This document shows positions 57,901-64,000 of a stretch of 64,000 nt of DNA, piece by piece (position 1 is the first letter of the stretch; every line of letters begins with the position of its first letter). The DNA comes from Marinobacter gelidimuriae (GTDB lineage: Bacteria; Pseudomonadota; Gammaproteobacteria; Pseudomonadales; Oleiphilaceae), in the NCBI RefSeq assembly GCF_000372805.1, contig NZ_KB889919.1, forward strand, positions 1 to 64,000. The letters run 5' to 3'. Made by a program: the position numbers and the translations under genes. A model generated the notes under the pieces. The model worked only from the letters and a program-made list of their open reading frames with translations. It made no database searches and was not told where the DNA came from.

Positions 57901-59411
57901 TGGCCCAGCTGATTTTTGATTTAAAGCAGGTTAACCCGCAAGCGTTGGTGTCGGTGAAGCTGGTGTCTGAGCCTGGTGTGGGCACTATCGCAGCGGGCGT
58001 CGTTAAAGCTTATGCGGATCTGATTACGGTGTCGGGTTACGACGGTGGCACGGCGGCAAGCCCACTGACGTCAATCCGCTACGCCGGTTCGCCCTGGGAA
58101 CTGGGGTTGGCGGAAACCCAGCAGGCCCTGCGAGCCAACGATTTGCGCGGCAGAGTTCGCCTGCAAACCGACGGTGGTATAAAAACCGGCCTGGATGTGG
58201 TGAAGGCCGCTATTTTAGGTGCCGAGAGCTTTGCGTTTGGCACCACGCCGATGGTCGCGCTGGGATGTAAATTCCTGCGAATTTGCCACCTGAACAACTG
58301 CGCCACTGGCGTAGCCACCCAGAATGAGCAGCTGCGCGAGGAGCACTTCAAAGGCACCGTAGAAATGGCGATGAACTTCTTCCGCTTTGTAGCGGAAGAA
58401 ACCCGCGAATGGATGGCACAGCTGGGGGTGCGTTCCCTGCAGGAACTGGTGGGCCGTACAGACCTTCTGGTGCGTCTGACGGGTGATACCGAACGCCAGC
58501 GCAAACTGGACCTGAACCGCTTGCTAAACAACGATCAGATCCCAGCGGACAAACCGCAAACCTGCCAGGTGGCGCGCAACGAACCCTTTGACAAAGGCAC
58601 GCTTGCGGAAAAAATGCTCAGTGACGTCCGCAGTGCCATCGACAACAAGAGCGGTGGTGCCTGGAGCTACCGGGTAACGAACTGTGACCGCTCCATTGGT
58701 GCGCGGCTGTCCGGTGAAATTGCCGCTCTGCATGGCAACCAAAGTATGGCGGATGCCCCCATCACACTGGATTTGACCGGTACCGCCGGCCAGAGCTTTG
58801 GTGTGTGGAACGTCGCCGGCCTGAACCTGATACTGGAAGGCGACGCCAACGATTATGTGGGCAAAGGCATGACCGGCGGCAAGCTGGTGCTTTACCCGCC
58901 CCGCGGCAGTGTTTTCACGGCCCGGGAAACCGCGATTATCGGTAACACCTGTTTGTATGGCGCCACCGGAGGCAAGCTGTTTGCAGCCGGTACAGCCGGC
59001 GAGCGCTTTGCCGTGCGCAATTCCGGCGGCCATGCGGTGGTAGAAGGCGCAGGCGACCATTGCTGTGAGTACATGACAGGCGGCCTGGTGACGGTACTGG
59101 GCAGCACCGGACACAACTTCGGCGCGGGTATGACCGGTGGTTTTGCCTATGTGCTGGACCAGAACAATACCTTCGTTGACAAATACAACCACGAGCTTGT
59201 GGAGATACAGCGAATCTCCAGTGAAGATATGGAAGCCTATCGCAACCACCTGCGCAGCATTATTCGTGGACACATTGCGGAAACCGCCAGTGAGTGGGGC
59301 CAGCATTTGTTGGAAAATTTCGACGATTACATTGGCCGGTTCTGGCTGGTGAAGCCCAAGGCCGCAAACTTGCGCAGCCTGCTGGCCAACACCCGGGCGC
59401 GCCCGGAATAA
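54963..59411 (+). CDS. gltB: Glutamate synthase (NADPH) large subunit
   Basis: A 1482-residue enzyme that makes two glutamate from glutamine and 2-oxoglutarate. The start [18 protein letters not shown] puts the class II amidotransferase cysteine (C16) after a short propeptide. The amidotransferase domain covers about residues 16-420, and the FMN-binding synthase domain ([30 protein letters not shown]) follows. The Fe-S cysteines are in CHLNNCATG. The C-terminal beta-helix of GXGG repeats runs from [11 protein letters not shown] to [13 protein letters not shown]. The ATG at 54963 is preferred to the longer frame from 54882. Confidence 0.97.
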   Translation: MTTGLYQLGEFKDNCGFGLIAHTKGEASHQLLQTAIESLTCMTHRGGIAADGKTGDGCGLLLQSPDSFLRKVARAQFGKEPGDLFAVGQVFLSSEEGQAAAAKAVLERRLCEQGLEVMGWRDVPVDTSCLGPMALDCMPRIEQVFVLPAGKPESEFGISLFVGRRFAERDLADDSEFYICSLSHRTLAYKGLMMPADLANFYRDLGDPDLQTAICVFHQRFSTNTMPRWPLAQPFRYLAHNGEINTIDGNRNWAIARAAKFSSPRLPDLKTLQPLVNLTGSDSSSMDNMLEVLLVGGVDLFRAARMMVPPAWQNVDTMDADLRAFYEYNSMHMEPWDGPAGLVLTDGRYALCMLDRNGLRPARWVHTKNDFLTVASEIGTYGYKPDDVVAKGRVGPGQMLAIDTETGEILHTRDIDQRLKTAQPYKRWLRENALRVESTLHQDAPDFELLGADELLVHQKMFNVSFEERDQILRPLGENGQEAVGSMGDDTPMAVLSSKVRHLADYFRQKFAQVTNPPIDPLREAIVMSLETCLGAERNVFEEAAEHADRVILTTPVLSPAKFQRILASERPGFAVATIPLSYAPEEGLQQAVRRVCAAAEQAVRDGKSQILLSDSNLQQGQLPVNALMATGAVHHHLVAQGLRCDSNIVVETGWARDPHHFAVLFGFGATAVYPYLAYQVLNDLIRTGEMLVDPIDAKNNYRKGINKGLLKILSKMGISTIASYRGAQLFEAIGLADEVADLCFKGVPCRIQGADFYDFQHDQEQLAKLAWKPRKPLSPGGILKYVHGQEYHAFNPDIVAKLQDAVTSGDYRQYQEYAGLVNHRPVATLRDLLGFREGIQSVDLADVEPVEQIFTRFDSAGMSLGALSPEAHEALAVAMNTLGGRSNSGEGGEDPARYGNEKRSKIKQVASGRFGVTAEYLRSADVMQIKIAQGAKPGEGGQLPGGKVNALIARLRYSVPGVTLISPPPHHDIYSIEDLAQLIFDLKQVNPQALVSVKLVSEPGVGTIAAGVVKAYADLITVSGYDGGTAASPLTSIRYAGSPWELGLAETQQALRANDLRGRVRLQTDGGIKTGLDVVKAAILGAESFAFGTTPMVALGCKFLRICHLNNCATGVATQNEQLREEHFKGTVEMAMNFFRFVAEETREWMAQLGVRSLQELVGRTDLLVRLTGDTERQRKLDLNRLLNNDQIPADKPQTCQVARNEPFDKGTLAEKMLSDVRSAIDNKSGGAWSYRVTNCDRSIGARLSGEIAALHGNQSMADAPITLDLTGTAGQSFGVWNVAGLNLILEGDANDYVGKGMTGGKLVLYPPRGSVFTARETAIIGNTCLYGATGGKLFAAGTAGERFAVRNSGGHAVVEGAGDHCCEYMTGGLVTVLGSTGHNFGAGMTGGFAYVLDQNNTFVDKYNHELVEIQRISSEDMEAYRNHLRSIIRGHIAETASEWGQHLLENFDDYIGRFWLVKPKAANLRSLLANTRARPE

Positions 59412-60914
<1,503 letters not shown>

Positions 60915-60935
60915 AATCGGCGTTGATGTGAATCG

Positions 60936-60970
60936 GAGGGCGGCCTGTCAAAAACAGGTCGTCCTTTTTT
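60936..60970 (+). terminator. Terminator of gltBD
   Basis: GGCGGCCTGT and ACAGGTCGTC pair (with a GT pair) around a CAAAA loop; TTTTTT follows, about 21 bases after the gltD stop. Confidence 0.85.
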
Positions 60971-61043
60971 ATTGATACAAACGGGGTATCATTGCCTGAT
61001 GAATGTTGTGACCTTTTAATGACTGAGAACGCTGGACATTTTT

Positions 61044-62111
61044 ATGACTGAACTGAAAAACGATCGTTTCCTTCTGGCCCTGATGGGTCAGCCCGTAGAC
61101 CGCACGCCGGTATGGATGATGCGCCAGGCCGGTCGCTATCTGCCGGAATATCGCGCTACCCGCGCCAAGGCCGGTGACTTTCTCAGTTTGTGCAAAAACA
61201 CGCCGCTGGCCTGTGAAGTGGCTCTGCAACCGCTAGAGCGTTTCCCGCTGGACGCAGCCATTCTGTTTTCTGACATTCTGACCATTCCTGACGCGTTGGG
61301 TCTGGGCCTGTATTTTGAAACCGGTGAAGGCCCGAAGTTCAAACACACCATTCGTTCCGCTGCCGATGTAGACGCGTTGCCAAAAATCAACGCCGAGGTG
61401 GATCTGGATTACGTAATGAACGCGGTGTCGACCATCCGCAGTGCGCTGAACGGACGGGTGCCGCTGATTGGCTTCTCTGGCAGCCCCTGGACCTTGGCCA
61501 CTTATATGGTAGAAGGCGGTTCGTCCAAAGATTTCCGCGAAGCCAAAAAGCTGATGTACGGCCAGCCCGAAGTCATGCACAAGTTGCTGGACCACTTGGC
61601 GGATGCGGTTACCGATTACCTGAACGGCCAGATTCGCGCCGGCGCCCAAGTGGTGCAGATTTTTGACACCTGGGGCGGCGTGCTCACCACCTGGGCTTAT
61701 GAAGAGTTCTCCTTGAAGTACATGCGTAAAATCATTGCTGGCCTGAATCTGGAAAGCGAAGGCCGTAAGGTGCCGGTGATTGTGTTCACCAAGAACGGCG
61801 GCCAGTGGCTGGAAACCATTGCAGACTGTGGCGCCGACGCTGTGGGCCTGGATTGGACCACGGACATTGGCGACGCCCGCGCCCGAGTGGGCGACAAAGT
61901 TGTGCTGCAGGGCAATATGGACCCGACCATGCTGTACGCGCGCCCCGCGCGCATTCGTGAAGAAGTGGGCGATATTCTGCGCCGTTTTGGTCATGGTTCT
62001 GGCCACATCTTTAATCTGGGCCACGGCATTACACCGGATGTAGACCCAGCCCATGCCGGCGCGTTTATTGATGCGGTGGTAGAGCTGAGCCCCCAATACC
62101 ATCAAAGTTAA
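61044..62111 (+). CDS. hemE: Uroporphyrinogen decarboxylase
   Basis: A 355-residue cytosolic enzyme of haem synthesis that removes four carboxyl groups from uroporphyrinogen [14 protein letters not shown], the [14 protein letters not shown] block, [13 protein letters not shown] and [14 protein letters not shown] are all conserved. The length is standard. It follows gltD as in Pseudomonas PA5034. Confidence 0.96.
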   Translation: MTELKNDRFLLALMGQPVDRTPVWMMRQAGRYLPEYRATRAKAGDFLSLCKNTPLACEVALQPLERFPLDAAILFSDILTIPDALGLGLYFETGEGPKFKHTIRSAADVDALPKINAEVDLDYVMNAVSTIRSALNGRVPLIGFSGSPWTLATYMVEGGSSKDFREAKKLMYGQPEVMHKLLDHLADAVTDYLNGQIRAGAQVVQIFDTWGGVLTTWAYEEFSLKYMRKIIAGLNLESEGRKVPVIVFTKNGGQWLETIADCGADAVGLDWTTDIGDARARVGDKVVLQGNMDPTMLYARPARIREEVGDILRRFGHGSGHIFNLGHGITPDVDPAHAGAFIDAVVELSPQYHQS

Positions 62112-62160
62112 GCGCACCACAAAAATTAAGCGCACCATCAAAATTAACAGCATCGTCAAA
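62105..62160. repeat. Short imperfect direct repeats between hemE and radA
   Basis: AAGCGCACCA followed by CAAAAATTAA or TCAAAATTAA occurs twice (about 62109-62147), with further degenerate copies (AACAGCATCGTCAAAA, AACAGTACC). Period is about 20 bases. No known function. Confidence 0.5.
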
Positions 62161-62183
62161 ACGAACAGTACCAGAGCTGATTT

Positions 62184-63563
62184 ATGGCCAAAGTGAAAAC
62201 CGCGTTTGTCTGCACCGACTGTGGTGCCGACTTCTCCAAGTGGCAGGGCCAGTGCACGGCTTGTAAAGAATGGAATACCCTTAGCGAGATGCGTGGGGTT
62301 TCGGCACCGGCCCATAAAAGCGCCCGCGGTTCCCGCTTCGAAGGCTTCGCCGGCAGCCTGTCGGCGGTGCAGAGCCTGAATGATGTCAGTCTGGCGGAAC
62401 AGGTTCGTCTGAGCACCGGCATGGCCGAATTCGACAGGGTTCTGGGCGGGGGCCTGGTAGAGGGTTCGGCGGTGTTGATGGGCGGGCACCCTGGCGCCGG
62501 TAAGAGCACCCTGCTGTTACAGGCTGTGTGCAACTTGGCAAGCTCGGTATCGGCGCTTTACGTAACCGGTGAGGAATCTCTGCAACAGGTAGCCATGCGC
62601 GCCAAGCGGCTTGGCCTGCCCACCTCAGATTTGAAAATGCTGTCAGAGACCAGCGTCGAGCGGCTGTTACAGATCGTTGAAGTGGAAAAGCCACGAATTC
62701 TGGTGATCGACAGTATTCAGGTGATGCACGTGGCCGATTCCGAATCGGCGCCCGGCAGCGTGTCACAGGTACGTGAAAGCGCGGCGTTTCTGACCCGCTT
62801 TGCAAAACAGACCGGCACCATTTTGCTATTGGTGGGGCACGTCACCAAAGACGGCAGCCTGGCCGGGCCAAAAGTGCTGGAGCACATGATCGATTGCTCC
62901 ATTTTGCTGGAAGGCTCAAGCGATAGCCGCTATCGCACCCTGCGGGGTATTAAAAACCGCTTTGGTGCGGTGAACGAGCTGGGCGTGTTCGCCATGCTGG
63001 AACAGGGCCTGAAAGAAGTGAAAAACCCGTCCGCTATCTTTTTGAATCGTGGCGAAGAAGCCGCGCCCGGTAGTGTGGTGATGGTGGTGTGGGAAGGTAC
63101 CCGGCCCATGCTGGTGGAAATTCAGGCGCTGGTGGATACGGCTCAGGGTAGTTATCCCCGGCGAGTGGCAGTAGGGCTGGATCAAAACCGGCTGGCCATG
63201 TTGCTGGCGGTTTTACATCGTCATGGTGGTATGCACGTGGCGGACCAGGATGTGTTTGTGAACGTGGTGGGGGGCGTAAAAGTCGCTGAAACCAGTGCCG
63301 ATCTGGCGCTTTTGGCAGCTGTTGTGTCGTCATTTCGCGACCGTGCGCTACCGCAAGATCTGATGATTTTTGGCGAAGTAGGTCTGTCCGGCGAAATTCG
63401 CCCGGTACCCAACGGCCAGGAACGGATCAACGAGGCGGCCAAGCACGGCTTTACCCACGCGCTGGTGCCAAAAGGCAACGCCCCGCGCAAAGCCATTAAC
63501 GGCATGAAGGTTATTCCGGTGACAAAGCTGAGTGACGCGCTGACGGCTCTCGACGAACTCTAG
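62184..63563 (+). CDS. radA: DNA repair protein RadA
   Basis: A 459-residue RecA-like branch-migration ATPase. It has an N-terminal zinc finger (C10, C13, C24, C27), Walker A GGHPGAGKST near residues 100-109, the RadA-specific KNRFG motif, and a C-terminal Lon-protease-like domain (GGVKVAETSADLALLAAVVS). It helps recombinational repair. It lies 72 bases after hemE, possibly with its own promoter. Confidence 0.96.
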   Translation: MAKVKTAFVCTDCGADFSKWQGQCTACKEWNTLSEMRGVSAPAHKSARGSRFEGFAGSLSAVQSLNDVSLAEQVRLSTGMAEFDRVLGGGLVEGSAVLMGGHPGAGKSTLLLQAVCNLASSVSALYVTGEESLQQVAMRAKRLGLPTSDLKMLSETSVERLLQIVEVEKPRILVIDSIQVMHVADSESAPGSVSQVRESAAFLTRFAKQTGTILLLVGHVTKDGSLAGPKVLEHMIDCSILLEGSSDSRYRTLRGIKNRFGAVNELGVFAMLEQGLKEVKNPSAIFLNRGEEAAPGSVVMVVWEGTRPMLVEIQALVDTAQGSYPRRVAVGLDQNRLAMLLAVLHRHGGMHVADQDVFVNVVGGVKVAETSADLALLAAVVSSFRDRALPQDLMIFGEVGLSGEIRPVPNGQERINEAAKHGFTHALVPKGNAPRKAINGMKVIPVTKLSDALTALDEL

Positions 63564-63597
63564 CAAAATCCGCGCAAACATACTGGTGAAAGTGCAA

Positions 63598-63630
63598 GAC
63601 CGGGGACGGATTTCAAATCCGTCCCCGGTC
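63598..63630. repeat. REP-like palindrome, copy 2
   Basis: Perfect 16-bp arms, GACCGGGGACGGATTT and its complement, flank a single C at 63614. The core matches the palindrome at 30.8 kb apart from two compensated positions. A partial second arm (CGGTCCCCGG) follows. It sits between the convergent ends of radA and ettA. A 12-base direct repeat (CAGTGGCAAGAG, twice) follows at about 63665-63688. Confidence 0.8.
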
Positions 63631-63719
63631 CGGTCCCCGGTTGTTGCCTAAGAAGTGCGAAGTGCAGTGGCAAGAGCAGTGGCAAGAGCAGATCTGGCAG
63701 GCTCCCAAAGCTGACTAGA

Positions 63720-64000
63720 TCACGCTAACTTCTTGTACTTCATGCGTTGTGGCACCATGGCAGAATCGCCTTTGCGTTTCTTGTGGTCTTCGTCGTAGTC
63801 GCTGAAGTTGCCTTCGTAATAAATCACTTCGCCGTCGTCTTCAAACGCCAGTATATGGGTAGCCACCCGGTCCAGGAACCAGCGGTCGTGAGAGATCACC
63901 AAAGCCGAGCCCGGGAAGTTCAGCAAGGCTTCCTCAAGGGCACGCAGGGTTTCCACGTCCAGATCGTTGGTTGGTTCGTCCAGCAGCAGGACGTTGCCGC
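63720..64000 (-). CDS. ettA: Energy-dependent translational throttle protein EttA, C-terminal part
   Basis: The last ~93 residues of an ABC-F protein, open at the window edge. It has the second Walker B region LLLDEPTNDLDVETLRALEEAL, read in part as LDEPTNDLDVE, and the switch histidine in VISHDRWFLDR. The ending YEGNFSDYDEDHKKRKGD to MKYKKLA is EttA-like. It binds the ribosomal E site and gates translation according to ATP/ADP ratio. Confidence 0.92.
   Translation of the reverse strand, partial: GNVLLLDEPTNDLDVETLRALEEALLNFPGSALVISHDRWFLDRVATHILAFEDDGEVIYYEGNFSDYDEDHKKRKGDSAMVPQRMKYKKLA

Noticed and set aside
61233-62489. 418-codon antisense frame over hemE and radA
   Set aside because: It crosses two well-supported genes and their spacer and has no recognisable motif.

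Overview
The window looks like chromosomal DNA from a marine gammaproteobacterium close to Marinobacter and Pseudomonas. The best evidence is gene order. From hslU (34.7 kb) to hemE (62.1 kb) the genes run hslU-hslV-SPOR-argS-priA/rpmE-maeB-mrcA-pilMNOPQ-aroK-aroB-gltB-gltD-hemE, which is, from memory, the order of the PA5054-PA5034 block of Pseudomonas aeruginosa. glnE-ilvE at 2.5-6.4 kb and HAD-rppH-ptsP at 30.8-34.5 kb also match known Pseudomonas neighbourhoods. No rRNA, tRNA or CRISPR array was found.

Layout. 0-0.6 kb: the right end of an IS5-family (IS427-group-like) element inserted into an outer-membrane porin gene that is also frameshifted, then a strong terminator. 0.8-6.4 kb: a CYTH triphosphatase (ygiF-like), a two-TM potassium-channel-like protein, glnE and ilvE. 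6.4-22.9 kb: a lipopolysaccharide (LPS) core/lipid A locus. It holds two intact lipid A acyltransferases, an operon of ELM1-family protein, nucleotide-sugar dehydrogenase, glycosyltransferase, deacetylase, glycosyltransferase and second ELM1-family protein, an in-frame O-antigen ligase-glycosyltransferase fusion, waaA and manC. After these comes a decayed second set: gutted lpxL, gutted waaA, a glycosyltransferase stub, a YrbL-like kinase remnant and one intact third ELM1-family gene. 22.9-25.7 kb: tolC, a 5'-truncated yqiB (nudF missing) and cpdA. 25.7-34.5 kb: metE/metR with a MetR box, an isolated gcvH, rlmI, a HAD phosphatase, rppH and ptsP. 34.7-62.1 kb: the conserved housekeeping block, interrupted between argS and priA by a malate dehydrogenase gene and the remnant of an Ig-like-repeat adhesin. 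62.2-64 kb: radA and the 3' part of ettA.

How the genes work together. The LPS genes should build Kdo-lipid A (acyltransferases, WaaA), extend a core (glycosyltransferases, ELM1-family proteins, an acidic amino sugar from the dehydrogenase) and attach a polymer (WaaL domain). No heptosyltransferase (GT9) gene is visible here, although heptosyltransferase genes follow ilvE in Pseudomonas. The later block covers nitrogen assimilation (glnE, gltBD, ptsP), type IV pilus assembly (pilMNOPQ), aromatic amino acid synthesis (aroKB), malate metabolism (mdh, maeB), protein turnover (hslUV), haem synthesis (hemE) and DNA repair/restart (priA, radA).

A repeated theme is deletion scars. Porin, lpxL', waaA', yrbL', a GT4 fragment, yqiB/nudF, a patatin-like gene, a damX-like gene and an Ig-like adhesin all survive only as ends or fragments. 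Two near-identical REP-like palindromes (30.8 and 63.6 kb) are also present.
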